A DNA stretch of 36,154 nt from Sphingobacteriaceae bacterium (GCA_013824115.1 PNNG01000036.1:1-36154), one strand, 5' to 3'. Positions 1 to 9,581 are shown, numbered from the stretch's first letter. Numbers and translations: made by a program. The notes: generated by a model from the letters alone, not told the origin.

Positions 1-3000
1 ACAATTACGCTGGGTGCCGTGGCTACTGCTGCGCCCGCAACCGCTGTCTGGTTGTTGCCAGCGTTGATGGCAATCTGCGTCGCTGCGCCTGCTGTAATGT
101 TGATGTTGTTTGAGGTAGCTGCAGTCAGCCCGCTGCTGGTGAAGCTCAATGTACGGTTGCCAACTGTGCCACTGATGTCCAAGCCGCTGAAGCTAGCTCT
201 GCCGTTCGCATCCGTAGTAACCGTAGCCGTACCTCCCAAAGTACCGCCACCCGATGCAATCGCAACGATGATGCTGGTGCCTGCTGTTGGAACGGGGTTA
301 CCGCTTATGTCTCTCAACTCTAATACAGGCTGTTGGGTAAAGTCTATACCACTCTGTGCCGTAGTTGATGGCTGGGTAATGATGGCAAGCTGTGTTGCTG
401 CGCCTGGGGTAATCGTTACGTTCGTGCTAGTGTCTGGAGTCAGTGAGCCTGAGGTAAAGCTGATGGTCCTCATGCCCGTAGCACCCGTAATCTTCAGGTT
501 GGTGAAGGTCGCTAAACCATTGGCATCGGTTGTGGCAGTCAAGGTGCCGCCCAAGGTGTTCGCACCGCTGGCAATCACAGCCGTGATCGTCACTCCTGCT
601 TGAGCAACGTTGTTACCGCTGGCGTCTCTCAATTGTACCCTTGGCTGTTGGGCAAAGTTTACATCGTTCTGCGCAGTAGCGCTAGGCTCGGTAGTGATAA
701 GTAAGGTAGTAGCTGCACCAGGGGTGATGGTCACATTTGCAGAGGTATCCGGAATGAGGCTTCCACTGGTGAATCGGATAGCACGAACGCCCGCAGGACC
801 AGTGATCTTCAGATTCGTAAATGTAGCCAGACCCTGTGCGTCGGTCGTAGCCGTGAGGGTACCACCTAAGGTGTTAGCACCTGAGGCCAATACGGCCGTG
901 ATAGTCACGCCCGACTGTGCCACATTATTGCCGCTGGCGTCTTTGAGCTGTACCGTGGGTTGTTGGGCGAAGTTTACGTCGTTCTGGGCCGTTGCACTTG
1001 GTTCGGTAGCTATGGCCAATTGGGTAGCAGCACCCGGAGTGATCGTTACATTAATAGAGGTGTCGGGAGTCAGACTACCGCTGGTGAAACGAATGGTGCG
1101 AACACCGGTAGCACCCGTGATTTTCAGATTGGTGAAAGTGGCAAGACCCTGCGCATCGGTAGTTGCGCTAAGCGTTCCCCCTAAAGTAGCTGAACCACTG
1201 GCAAGAGATGCCATAATGGTCACACCAGCCAACTGCACATTATTGCCGCTTGCGTCTCTCAATTGTACCCGCGGCTGTTGGGCAAAGTTTACGTCGTTTT
1301 GGGCGGTTGCACTTGGCTCGGTGGTAATTAGCAACTGGGCAGCAGCACCTGGGACGATTGCAACATTTGATGATGTATCTGGGGTTAGACTACCACTTGT
1401 GAAACGGATAGTACGAATACCCGTAATGCCATTAATCTTTAGGTTGGTGAAGGTAGCTATACCATTGGCATCGGTTGTAGCTGATAAGCTTCCTTGAAGC
1501 GTATCCGAACCACTTGCCAATACCGCTGTAATCACTACGCCAGATTGCAATACGTTATTTCCATTGGCGTCTTTCAAACGTACGGTTGGCTGCTGAGCAA
1601 ACACTACATTATTTTGAGCAGAGCTGCTCGGTTCATTAACAATTTCCAATCTTGTTGGGGACCCCGGAACTAAATTAACAACAATCGAAGTATCTGGAGT
1701 AACCTCCCCGGCTTGAAAAACCAAAGTGCGGGCACCAAGTGGTCCAGTAATCATTAAATCTGTAAAACTTACGATCCCTTGGTTATTGGAAATACCCGTT
1801 AAAGTACCACCTAATATTCCAGAACCGCTTGCAAGCGAAACCGTAACTGCAATACCCGATTGCAATACATTATTGCCAGAAGAGTCTACCAGTTGCACAA
1901 CGGGTTGCTGAGCGAAAACAGTACCACTTACGGCAGTCGCGCTTGGCTCTGTAGTAATCACTACCCGGCTTGGTCCACCGGCAGCCACAGAAATATTGGT
2001 TGAAGTGTCTGGCGTATAACCGCTCGCTGAAAAAAGTAAAGTTCTAATACCAGTAACACCAGTGATTCTTAAGTTGCTGAAAATCGCTACTCCCGAACTG
2101 TTTGTTGTGGTCGTTACTGGTCCATTGAGCACCCCATCACCCGACAAAACGCTCGCAGTAATCACTACACCTGAAATGCTGATATTATTTCCACCAACAT
2201 CCCTTAATCTGACTTGTGGCTGCACAAGGAATGGAACGTCGTTCGTGGCTGTGCTACTGGGTTCAGTGGTGATTACAATGACGCTAGCTGGACCATTAAC
2301 CAAGGATATATTTCCCGATTGAACAGAGGTTAAACTAGTGCTGGTGAAAGTGATTCTCTTCGTTCCGTTTGTTCCAGCAAGATTAAGGCCACTGAAGGTA
2401 GCCCTGCCATTGGACGCAGTTGTTGCACTGAGTGTACCCAGTAAAACTCCCGTTCCTGAACTCAAATTCACATTAATGACGGTGCCAGCAACTAAAACTG
2501 GATTGTTGTTAACATCCCTTACTTCCACCACCGGCTGTTGTGAAAATGCTACACCATTTTCAGCGGTTGAATTTGGTTGTGTAATGATTGCCAACCTATT
2601 CGCATTACCTGCTGCCAAAACAACCGTAGCTGACGTATCAGGCGTTAATCCAGTAGCTGTGAAGACCAAGGTACGATTGCCAATGGTTCCAGTGATTCTC
2701 AAATTGATGAACGTTGCCCTACCTTGAGAATCTGTGGTTGCTGTGACAGTACCGCCTAGTGCGCCACCGCCTGTAAGGATTGCTGCATTTACCACTACGC
2801 CACTCTGACTTATGTCAAGACCATTGGCATCTCTGAGCTGAACTACAGGTTGTTGAGGAAAATTGATCCCGTTTTGCGCGTTTGCGCTGGGTTCCGTGGT
2901 TATTTTCAATACAGTAGCTGTAGTAATACTGATGTCGTTGGAGGTTGCCGACGTTACCCCAGATGAAGCGAAACTTAGGGTCCGATTTCCAGCGGAACCT

Positions 3001-5300
3001 GTAATACTTAAGCCAGTATAAGAAACCCTGCCTTGCGCATTAGTCGCCAAGGTGGCGGTACCACCTAAAGTGCCTCCTCCAGTTAAAATCGATACCGCGA
3101 TATTCGTACCCGCCACAAGAATTGGATTGTTTCCAATATCCTGAATCTCAACAACGGGCTGCGTTGCAAGAGGAGTTCCACTACCCGCTGTGGAACTGGG
3201 TTGTGTGATTATTGCAATCTTGTTTGCTGAGCCAACCGTCAAATTGATATTTGTGGAGGTATCCGAGGTCAATGAACTGCCTGTAAATCGAAGTGTCCTG
3301 TTGCCTACCAATCCTGTTAGTTGCAAATTGGCAAATGTTGCAACACCACTGCCATTGGTTGTAGCCGTCAGTGGCCCACCTAAAGTACCACCGCCCGTCA
3401 GAATAGCGGCTGTAATAACCGTTCCATTTTGATTCACAAAGTTCCCGCCTGCGTCTACAAGCCTAACAACTGGTTGCTGTGGCAAAACCACGCCATTGGC
3501 TACAGTAGCCGAAGGTTCTGTTGTGATTAAAATTCGGGCTGCTGCCCCCACTGTAATGTTCACATTAGCTGAGGTGTCTGGCGTTAAAGAGCCCGATGAA
3601 AACAAGAGCGTACGAATACCAGTGGTGCCTGTTATACGCAATCCGCTGAAGGTCGCCAACCCATTGCTGTTGGTAGTGGCTGTCAAAGTACCTCCGAGGG
3701 TACCTCCACCTGTTAAAATAGAGGCCGTTATAACTACCCCACTTTGACTTACATTGTTTCCGGCAGCATCCCTGAGCTGCACCGCAGGCTGCGTGACAAA
3801 AACAACATTGTTGGCGGCTGAAGCACTCGGCTCAGTAGTTATTTGAAGCCGCGCTGCAGGCCCTTGCACATTAATTGTGTTGGATGTTACTGCAGTTAAA
3901 CCACTTGCTGTAAAAGACAATGTTCGATTGCCACCGCTACCTGTAATAATCAATCCCGAAAAGGTGGCTAAACCATTAGCATCAGTAGTTGCGGTGGTGG
4001 TCCCACTTAAAGTACCACCACCGGAGGCAATAGCAACAGTCACCACTACTCCGGACTGAGGTATGTTTGCATTGCTGGCATCCTGAAGTTGAATTCTGGG
4101 CTGCTGTGCGAAAACAGCCCCAGACTGAACCGTAGATGAAGGCTGCGTATTGATGGCTAACTTGGTAGGGTTATTATTAAAATTCAGGATTAAATCCTGT
4201 CTACTGCTTCCTGTAACCCCTGCTGCATTTCCTCCTGTAAAAGCAGCATCACCAAGCGAAACACCTACATTATTTACATCATCAGCATTGTTATTCAAAG
4301 TAGCAGCACCAGTGAAGCTTAAAGTAGCGGTGGTGGTTCCGGTACGAACCAAGCTCGCCGTCAAACCTGCGGGCACATTGGTAAAGGTCACTCCTGTTAA
4401 GGCTGCACCATTGGTACCAGCAAAAGTTTTGTTGTTAGATAAGGTAAGGGTGGCTGTATTTCCGATAGAGCCATTGTTCGCACTTGACTCGTTAAAAGTA
4501 ACGGTGCTAAACGTCAATAAGGGCGCAGGGGAGGGGTTTACCACGGGCGGATTCGTCCAAGCCGGGCCAAGACTTAAATCAAGGGCAAACCATGCCGATC
4601 CTATTCCATTAATGGCTCCCATTTTCACCAAAATAGAGGAAGCACTGGCATAAGTAACTCTCACACGATGCCGATCAGCATAAATCGACGTACTATTGGT
4701 GGTTACTGTCGACGTAAACCTAACCGACCCGTCCGCTTGAACTGCACTACTAATATTGGCATTAGAAACAGTTTCAAACGAAGTAAAACCCCTAAATTCT
4801 TGATATTGATTGTGACTACCATTGCCGTCAATGTCGTACGAATTGATAACCAAATTCTGAAGAGTCACTCGCGTACCCGTACCAACACCGGTGAAAGTAC
4901 CCGCCTTGTAAAATTCTATATTGAAGCCGACCAAACTTGGACTGCTTGTGCCGTTAATATTTGGCTGAAAAAAGCTAGTAACTGTTGAAGGATTGACATC
5001 TGAGTCGTAACTATCGAAAGTCGCATTAGATAGATTAGTGGTGGTAACCACGGCGTCAATATTATCACCATCAACCGATACCACGTTATTAAAACGTACT
5101 ATGTTGCTAACCCCAGTTCCGTTGCCGGAGATATTGGTTTTGTTCTGAAAAATCAAAGAACGATTGGTCACGTCATAAACGGTACGTACTCCCGATTGAC
5201 CGAATAACTCCACGGGCTGTTGTAACAAGAACAACAAAACCAAAGCACATATCAAATAGACAATCGAAAAGCGATTGCCCTTTACCAAAATTTCTAACAT
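1..5300 (-). CDS. Giant secreted Ig-like tandem-repeat surface protein (C-terminus beyond window edge)
   Basis: I checked every codon from the ATG at 5298-5300 down to position 3 and found no stop, so this is a single open frame of at least 1766 codons running off the left edge. Residues 1 to about 36 form a signal peptide (KGNR n-region, then a long Leu/Val/Ile core). Residues about 37-375 are a Thr/Asn/Gly-rich beta-type region with no recognised catalytic motif. Thirteen tandem units of about 105 residues follow, with recurring cores of the type ITTEPSA, QQP-V-L-DA-GN, GGGTLGGT and ATF-GL-ITG, resembling bacterial Ig-like (Big_1/invasin-type) domains. Near the edge the pattern changes to a different unit (INAGNNQTAVAG). 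Such proteins are usually adhesins or surface stalks exported in Bacteroidota by T9SS; the C-terminal sorting domain would lie outside the window. The exact function is unknown. The open frames seen on the plus strand here are shadows of this gene. Confidence 0.88.
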   Translation of the reverse strand, partial: MLEILVKGNRFSIVYLICALVLLFLLQQPVELFGQSGVRTVYDVTNRSLIFQNKTNISGNGTGVSNIVRFNNVVSVDGDNIDAVVTTTNLSNATFDSYDSDVNPSTVTSFFQPNINGTSSPSLVGFNIEFYKAGTFTGVGTGTRVTLQNLVINSYDIDGNGSHNQYQEFRGFTSFETVSNANISSAVQADGSVRFTSTVTTNSTSIYADRHRVRVTYASASSILVKMGAINGIGSAWFALDLSLGPAWTNPPVVNPSPAPLLTFSTVTFNESSANNGSIGNTATLTLSNNKTFAGTNGAALTGVTFTNVPAGLTASLVRTGTTTATLSFTGAATLNNNADDVNNVGVSLGDAAFTGGNAAGVTGSSRQDLILNFNNNPTKLAINTQPSSTVQSGAVFAQQPRIQLQDASNANIPQSGVVVTVAIASGGGTLSGTTTATTDANGLATFSGLIITGSGGNRTLSFTASGLTAVTSNTINVQGPAARLQITTEPSASAANNVVFVTQPAVQLRDAAGNNVSQSGVVITASILTGGGTLGGTLTATTNSNGLATFSGLRITGTTGIRTLLFSSGSLTPDTSANVNITVGAAARILITTEPSATVANGVVLPQQPVVRLVDAGGNFVNQNGTVITAAILTGGGTLGGPLTATTNGSGVATFANLQLTGLVGNRTLRFTGSSLTSDTSTNINLTVGSANKIAIITQPSSTAGSGTPLATQPVVEIQDIGNNPILVAGTNIAVSILTGGGTLGGTATLATNAQGRVSYTGLSITGSAGNRTLSFASSGVTSATSNDISITTATVLKITTEPSANAQNGINFPQQPVVQLRDANGLDISQSGVVVNAAILTGGGALGGTVTATTDSQGRATFINLRITGTIGNRTLVFTATGLTPDTSATVVLAAGNANRLAIITQPNSTAENGVAFSQQPVVEVRDVNNNPVLVAGTVINVNLSSGTGVLLGTLSATTASNGRATFSGLNLAGTNGTKRITFTSTSLTSVQSGNISLVNGPASVIVITTEPSSTATNDVPFLVQPQVRLRDVGGNNISISGVVITASVLSGDGVLNGPVTTTTNSSGVAIFSNLRITGVTGIRTLLFSASGYTPDTSTNISVAAGGPSRVVITTEPSATAVSGTVFAQQPVVQLVDSSGNNVLQSGIAVTVSLASGSGILGGTLTGISNNQGIVSFTDLMITGPLGARTLVFQAGEVTPDTSIVVNLVPGSPTRLEIVNEPSSSAQNNVVFAQQPTVRLKDANGNNVLQSGVVITAVLASGSDTLQGSLSATTDANGIATFTNLKINGITGIRTIRFTSGSLTPDTSSNVAIVPGAAAQLLITTEPSATAQNDVNFAQQPRVQLRDASGNNVQLAGVTIMASLASGSATLGGTLSATTDAQGLATFTNLKITGATGVRTIRFTSGSLTPDTSINVTITPGAATQLAIATEPSATAQNDVNFAQQPTVQLKDASGNNVAQSGVTITAVLASGANTLGGTLTATTDAQGLATFTNLKITGPAGVRAIRFTSGSLIPDTSANVTITPGAATTLLITTEPSATAQNDVNFAQQPRVQLRDASGNNVAQAGVTITAVIASGANTLGGTLTATTDANGLATFTNLKITGATGMRTISFTSGSLTPDTSTNVTITPGAATQLAIITQPSTTAQSGIDFTQQPVLELRDISGNPVPTAGTSIIVAIASGGGTLGGTATVTTDANGRASFSGLDISGTVGNRTLSFTSSGLTAATSNNINITAGAATQIAINAGNNQTAVAGAAVATAPSVI
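72..4168 (-). repeat. Thirteen tandem coding repeats of about 315 bp (105 aa)
   Basis: The codons for the QQP motif recur near plus-strand positions 328, 640, 957, 1271, 1587, 1902, 2217, 2531, 2847, 3159, 3471, 3786 and 4099, a spacing of 312-317 bp. Units on the C-terminal side (about 300-1500) are much more alike in DNA than those near the N-terminus (about 2200-4100), with long stretches differing by only a few bases. This suggests recent duplication or gene conversion at that end. Confidence 0.9.
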
Positions 5301-5368
5301 AGTTTCCGACAGCGGTTTCCAAACCAGAATCAAATATGCTCTTCAATCAAACCGACTGAGGGAAACTA

Positions 5369-5401
5369 TTTGTTCCAAAATTTGGAATGAATCTATAATT
5401 G
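5369..5401 (+). promoter_or_regulatory. Candidate promoter with palindromic operator in the spacer
   Basis: TTTG at 5369-5372, a 21-nt spacer and TATAATTG at 5394-5401 (one mismatch to TAnnTTTG) fit the Bacteroidota primary sigma-factor pattern and would give a leader of about 95-100 nt for the gene at 5504. Within the spacer, 5373-5387 is a perfect 7-bp inverted repeat with a one-base centre (TTCCAAA-A-TTTGGAA), well placed for a repressor or activator that could also act on the divergent giant repeat-protein gene. Confidence 0.4.
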
Positions 5402-5503
5402 ATGCAAATTTACCGGAAATATCTTCGCGCCCAATATGACAAAGATATGACTACACCAAATTTTAACGGATTTATCCTCAGCCTACAATCAACTTGATTA
5501 CGC

Positions 5504-7300
5504 ATGAAAATCAGCATTTGGAGCTTTCTTGGGCTATTTTTAGCCTTATCAGCTTGTAACAACCGTACTAAAACCTACAGCAGAAACTCCAACGATGTGT
5601 TGATTGAGCTCAAATCTAAATTGGGAGTAGCCGCCAATTACAACCATACTTGGCTGGATAGTGCAAGCCGGTTACTGAAACAATTACCAATTGAGCAATT
5701 GCCACTCGATCAGCTATCAGAAGCTCACCGAGATCTTGGTTGGCGCTATTGCGACCTCAAAGCCTTTGGACCAGCCACTTTGCATTTTTTAGAAGCATAT
5801 GAATATGCAAAGGATGCCAATAATGCGCTTCACCAAACAGAAGCTTGCCTGGCATTGGGCTGGATGTTTCACAGATTCCAAGACCATGGCAGGGCGGCCA
5901 CCTATTACAAAAAAGCTCTTGAGCTCAGCTATTTGACCGAAGACCAAAATTACACAGCTCGGTCATATCACGAATTGGCTAAAACATCGCTGTATGCCAA
6001 GCAGTATGACAAGGCCTTGGAGTATGCCCGCTTCGGCTTACAGCTCAAAAACGTTTCTGAACCAGCTTGGAAAGTACAGCTGCAAAACGACATTGGCTTG
6101 GTGTACCTGCGGCTCAAGAAATACCAAGAGGCCATGGCATCCTTTCAAACAGCCATAGAATTCGCCAAAGACAACCCATACAGCACAGGATATGTTTACG
6201 GCAATGTAGGCGCCATTTTTTTGGAACAAGGGAAACCCAAACAAGCAGTAGCCTACCTGCAAAAAGACTTCAACATCTCCATGCAATTGGCCGATTTCCC
6301 ATCGGCAGCCTCTGCAGCCATCGACCTTTCATCAGCCATGTTGCTTCAAAATGATAGAAAAGAAGCACTGCATTACCTCAAGATTGCCGACAGCCTCTTT
6401 GTACTCGATCCCGAAAAAAACTTCATTGATAACAATTATGAGAATTGGAAAGAATTGCTAAAAGACCTTGAAGGAACCAACGAAAGGCTTTTCATGACGG
6501 AATTACTGGTTCAAACGCTCAATAACCGATTGAAGATAGAAGTCGATGAAAGCAACAATCAACTCGTTACCATTGCGCAAATGGTTGAATTCTCCAATCA
6601 ACTCAAACAATCAGAACTCAAAACGCTCAAAGCCAATCGCCTCAAACTCGGTTACATATATACGGCAGTATCGCTATTGCTCTTGCTTTCGGGCGGTGCT
6701 ATTTACTTCATCAGCCGGAACCACATCCTAAAACAAAAATATAAAATCGACGAATTGAGGTTGGCTCGTAGAGAACAAGAACTTAAAATTTTGGAACAAC
6801 AAAAAAACCTTCAAGCAGTTGATCTACAACTCCAAAAGGAGCATGCCGAAAATCAAGCACTTCGGATGGAACAAATGCAACAAATACAAGCACACACGCA
6901 ACTCACCAAAGGTTATGTTGAAGACATCACCCTTCAACTTGCCGAATCTATCCGTATCGCCATACAAACCGAAAACAAATTAAGCCCTAACGTCAAATCG
7001 AAACTGGAAGGCAGCTTGCGGATGTATGACCATTCACTGCAAACCCAGTCGGATATGAACTTATCCGGAAGTGAAGATGCTAATCAGTTCATACGTCGCT
7101 TAAAAGACAAATTCCCCGACCTGTCTGCCGATGAAATCAAACTTTGCAGTTACTTGCGACTTCAAATGTCAACCAAAGAAATCGCATCCATCAAAATGAT
7201 CACCATAGCAGGAGTAAACAAAAGCAGAAACCGCATTCGAAAAAAACTCGGACTGACCCCCAGCCAGGATTTATCTGAATTCCTCATCTATCACATCTGA
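5504..7300 (+). CDS. TPR-containing membrane regulator with C-terminal LuxR-like HTH
   Basis: 598 residues. The N-terminus has a lipoprotein-type leader with lipobox LSAC (Cys18). Residues about 60-300 carry tandem tetratricopeptide repeats (for example the segments around YYKKALEL and YQEAMASFQTAIEFA). One transmembrane helix lies at about 382-404, then a basic/glutamine-rich coiled coil at about 410-480, and a C-terminal helix-turn-helix at about 540-590 (SADEIKLCSYLRL, TKEIASIK, NRIRKKLGL). This architecture is a common Bacteroidota one-component regulator: an outward-facing TPR sensor coupled through the membrane to a cytoplasmic DNA-binding domain, with no histidine kinase. It is transcribed divergently from the giant surface protein 203 bp away, so that gene is a plausible target; this is inference. 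Whether the Cys is lipidated in a protein that also has an internal membrane helix is uncertain. Confidence 0.85.
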   Translation: MKISIWSFLGLFLALSACNNRTKTYSRNSNDVLIELKSKLGVAANYNHTWLDSASRLLKQLPIEQLPLDQLSEAHRDLGWRYCDLKAFGPATLHFLEAYEYAKDANNALHQTEACLALGWMFHRFQDHGRAATYYKKALELSYLTEDQNYTARSYHELAKTSLYAKQYDKALEYARFGLQLKNVSEPAWKVQLQNDIGLVYLRLKKYQEAMASFQTAIEFAKDNPYSTGYVYGNVGAIFLEQGKPKQAVAYLQKDFNISMQLADFPSAASAAIDLSSAMLLQNDRKEALHYLKIADSLFVLDPEKNFIDNNYENWKELLKDLEGTNERLFMTELLVQTLNNRLKIEVDESNNQLVTIAQMVEFSNQLKQSELKTLKANRLKLGYIYTAVSLLLLLSGGAIYFISRNHILKQKYKIDELRLARREQELKILEQQKNLQAVDLQLQKEHAENQALRMEQMQQIQAHTQLTKGYVEDITLQLAESIRIAIQTENKLSPNVKSKLEGSLRMYDHSLQTQSDMNLSGSEDANQFIRRLKDKFPDLSADEIKLCSYLRLQMSTKEIASIKMITIAGVNKSRNRIRKKLGLTPSQDLSEFLIYHI

Positions 7301-7366
7301 TAATCATAAGATTAACCCATCAATTCAAACAGAAAGCAACTTAAAACACATTTTTTTCAATACACA

Positions 7367-7399
7367 TTTGGAACTAACCCATCTGTTCTCTTACCTTTG
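7367..7399 (+). promoter_or_regulatory. Promoter of tRNA-Phe
   Basis: TTTG at 7367-7370, a 21-nt spacer and TACCTTTG at 7392-7399 match the Bacteroidota -33/-7 consensus exactly. The -7 box ends 14 nt before the mature tRNA 5' end. This is the best promoter in the window and served as the template for judging the others. Confidence 0.75.
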
Positions 7400-7413
7400 C
7401 AGCCTCAACCAAC

Positions 7414-7486
7414 GGTGATGTAGCTCAGTCGGTAGAGCAAAGGACTGAAAATCCTTGTGTCGGCGGTTCGATTCCGTCCATCACCA
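7414..7486 (+). tRNA. tRNA-Phe (anticodon GAA)
   Basis: A complete 73-nt cloverleaf. The acceptor stem GGTGATG pairs with CATCACC, and the discriminator is A at 7486. The D-arm is GCTC/GAGC. The anticodon stem AAGGA/TCCTT encloses the loop CTGAAAA, giving anticodon GAA. The T-arm has GGCGG/CCGTC around TTCGATT, including one G-T wobble pair. The 3' CCA is not encoded (the bases after the discriminator are CGA), so it must be added by the CCA-adding enzyme. Confidence 0.97.
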
Positions 7487-7488
7487 CG

Positions 7489-7522
7489 AACCCCGGTCTT
7501 TACAGATTCCGGGGTTTTTTAT
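7489..7522 (+). terminator. Rho-independent terminator of tRNA-Phe
   Basis: The stem AACCCCGG (7489-7496) pairs with CCGGGGTT (7509-7516) across a 12-nt loop, followed by a T run to 7520. It begins two bases after the tRNA. Confidence 0.88.
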
Positions 7523-7575
7523 TGCCCATTTTCTAACAAAGTCAAACTAATTTCCAGTACATTCGTTGTTTTGTC

Positions 7576-9057
7576 ATGCGTTTTACACTGGTATCTAACC
7601 TATTAGGCTTGTTATTGAATATGCAATTGCTCGCTCAACCAGGCAGCAGCTGCACTACACCAACTCCCTTGCCCCATCATTACGCTTTCATTGAGCAGCA
7701 TCGGGAAGGTTTAAGTACCGAAAACAGCTTTCGCCTGCCCGTTACCTTACACATCATACGAACAAGCAACGGAAGTAGCAGTTTTAATTCGCAATGGGCA
7801 GTCGACGCTCTATGTGCCGTGAATGCCCGCTTTCAAGCTGTTGGAATTTGTTTCTACTTGGCCGGCCCCGTACGCTTCATCAACCGTACCGACCTCACCA
7901 ATCCTCCCAGCTTTGCGGCCGCTAGTGCCATTTTGGATGAATTCAATGTGGCACGCACCATCAACATCTACTACACCAACCTGGCCAACTTCGGCACCTG
8001 CGCCTTTGCTTTTTTTCCGGGCATTGGTCCCGGTGGACCCCAGAACCAAGGCGGTGTGGTGATGGGAACCAATTGCGCATCCGACGATGGAGCCCTCTTG
8101 GCCCACGAGCTCGGGCATTATTTCAACTTACCGCATACATTTAACGAAACATCCGATAACCCTCGCGATTGGCTATTTGCCGAAAGGGTAACAAGAAACA
8201 ACAACGAGCCAGCGCCCCGACTATCGGCCAATTGCAACAACAGCAGCGACCGGTTTTGTGATACCCCAGCCGACTTTCTGCCAGTACGTTGGCCCTGTCC
8301 CACCAGCATCACCCAAACCGATACCAATGGCGATCTTTTTCAACCTGATGCTACTTTGTACATGGGCTATGCCCGCGACTCGTGCATGCAACGATTTTCG
8401 CCGCAACAAATAGCTGTAATGCGCGCCACTTTGTCGACCCCAACTGCACCGCGCGCCTATTTACTTTTACAACCTCAAACCGTGGGGGTTTCGAGTCTAA
8501 CAACGCCGCAATTATTGCAGCCTGGCACTGTCGACAGCCAAATAACCGTTAGCAATGGCAGCTTTCAATGGTCGCGCAGCTTGAATGCCCAATGGTATCA
8601 TTTCCGACTATTTCAATTCACCAACCAAATGGTAGTAGATACAGTGGTGAGCGATACATTTTGGCAGGCACCAAATGGCTTGCTGCGCATCAACCGACCC
8701 TACCGCTGGCAAGTTCGTGCCTTGGGACGCGATGCCTACTGCAGCCATCCCAGTCCCTTTTTTAATTTTACTGCCGCTCTGAATACCAGCGTTTTTGACA
8801 CAAAAGGCACCCAAATTAAAATGTATCCGCAACCCAGCACAGGCTTCATTCAGTTGGCTGGCTTTAGCGCTGATGAAAAGGTGCGCTTAGAGCTATACAG
8901 CCTGCAAGGCCAGAGGCTACAATCGTCAAACCTACAATGCGATGATGCAGGACAAACAACATGGGCATACGATTATATTCCCAATGGACTGTATACCATC
9001 CTCTTACACGCAAAATCGAATCATTACCGGCTGCGTATGCACCATTTTAACCCATGA
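7576..9057 (+). CDS. Secreted M43 (pappalysin-type) metalloprotease with T9SS sorting domain
   Basis: 493 residues. The signal peptide (residues 1 to about 20) ends near LLAQ. The catalytic zinc site is H177-E-L-G-H181-x5-H187, the extended HExxHxxxxxH motif of metzincins. Asn replaces the usual Gly at the third position after the second His, so the motif is not fully canonical. A methionine-turn candidate follows (LYMGYARDSCMQRFSPQQ), with cysteines conserved in the M43B group. Residues about 300-400 look like a beta-sandwich spacer, and the last 80 or so residues (beginning near KMYPQPSTGFIQL and ending in a Tyr/Leu/Arg-rich strand) match the T9SS type A sorting domain, so the product should cross the outer membrane and stay at the surface or be released. 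The gene stands alone between the tRNA terminator and trxA. Confidence 0.9.
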   Translation: MRFTLVSNLLGLLLNMQLLAQPGSSCTTPTPLPHHYAFIEQHREGLSTENSFRLPVTLHIIRTSNGSSSFNSQWAVDALCAVNARFQAVGICFYLAGPVRFINRTDLTNPPSFAAASAILDEFNVARTINIYYTNLANFGTCAFAFFPGIGPGGPQNQGGVVMGTNCASDDGALLAHELGHYFNLPHTFNETSDNPRDWLFAERVTRNNNEPAPRLSANCNNSSDRFCDTPADFLPVRWPCPTSITQTDTNGDLFQPDATLYMGYARDSCMQRFSPQQIAVMRATLSTPTAPRAYLLLQPQTVGVSSLTTPQLLQPGTVDSQITVSNGSFQWSRSLNAQWYHFRLFQFTNQMVVDTVVSDTFWQAPNGLLRINRPYRWQVRALGRDAYCSHPSPFFNFTAALNTSVFDTKGTQIKMYPQPSTGFIQLAGFSADEKVRLELYSLQGQRLQSSNLQCDDAGQTTWAYDYIPNGLYTILLHAKSNHYRLRMHHFNP

Positions 9058-9193
9058 GCCAAGCAAGAGAGATTGGGACCTTTTTTTTAGGTGCCCGTCG
9101 GTCTATTCTACTCCGCTATCACCCCTTTCATTAATCAATTTTGAACTATCTTTCAGGCATTAAACTTATACCTCTAAACAAATCTCCATACCC

Positions 9194-9514
9194 ATGGCAT
9201 TAGAATTAACTGACAGCAATTTTGAAGAGCTTGTGCTCAAGAGCGACAAGCCCGTTTTGGTAGACTTTTGGGCAGAATGGTGCGGACCATGCCGCATGGT
9301 TGGCCCCATCGTTGAAGAACTGGCCGGCGAATACGACGGCAAGGCCGTAGTAGGCAAGGTTGACGTTGACAGCAATCCCGGCATTTCAATGAAATTCGGT
9401 ATCCGCAACATTCCCACCCTGCTCGTCTTCAAAAACGGTGAAATCGTCGACAAGCAAGTAGGTGCTGTGCCCAAGCACATCCTCAAAGGCAAACTCGACG
9501 CACAGTTGAGCTAA
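9194..9514 (+). CDS. trxA: Thioredoxin
   Basis: 106 residues, the standard length of a single-domain thioredoxin. The redox-active WCGPC is at residues 29-33, preceded by the buried Asp of VLVDFWA and followed by the cis-Pro strand NIPTLLVFKNGE. There is no signal peptide, so this is a cytoplasmic disulfide reductase supplied by thioredoxin reductase. It is a likely electron donor for the fRMsr encoded 660 bp downstream, although a strong terminator separates the two. A weak -7-like box, TATCTTTC, lies at 9147-9154. Confidence 0.97.
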   Translation: MALELTDSNFEELVLKSDKPVLVDFWAEWCGPCRMVGPIVEELAGEYDGKAVVGKVDVDSNPGISMKFGIRNIPTLLVFKNGEIVDKQVGAVPKHILKGKLDAQLS

Positions 9515-9530
9515 TTGCTGCTAAACAACA

Positions 9531-9557
9531 AAGGCCCTGCTTCGGCGGGGCTTTTTT
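9531..9557 (+). terminator. Rho-independent terminator after trxA
   Basis: GCCCTGC (9534-9540), a TTCG tetraloop and GCGGGGC (9545-9551) form a 7-bp stem with one G-T pair, extended by A-T pairs and followed by six T. Confidence 0.88.
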
Positions 9558-9581
9558 GTTCCCTTCAGCTTCCAGCCTTTG

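Noticed and set aside
19..4653. A series of plus-strand open frames rich in Val, Pro and Leu
   Set aside because: They are antisense shadows of the continuous minus-strand repeat gene; their repetitive sequence only mirrors the coding repeats.
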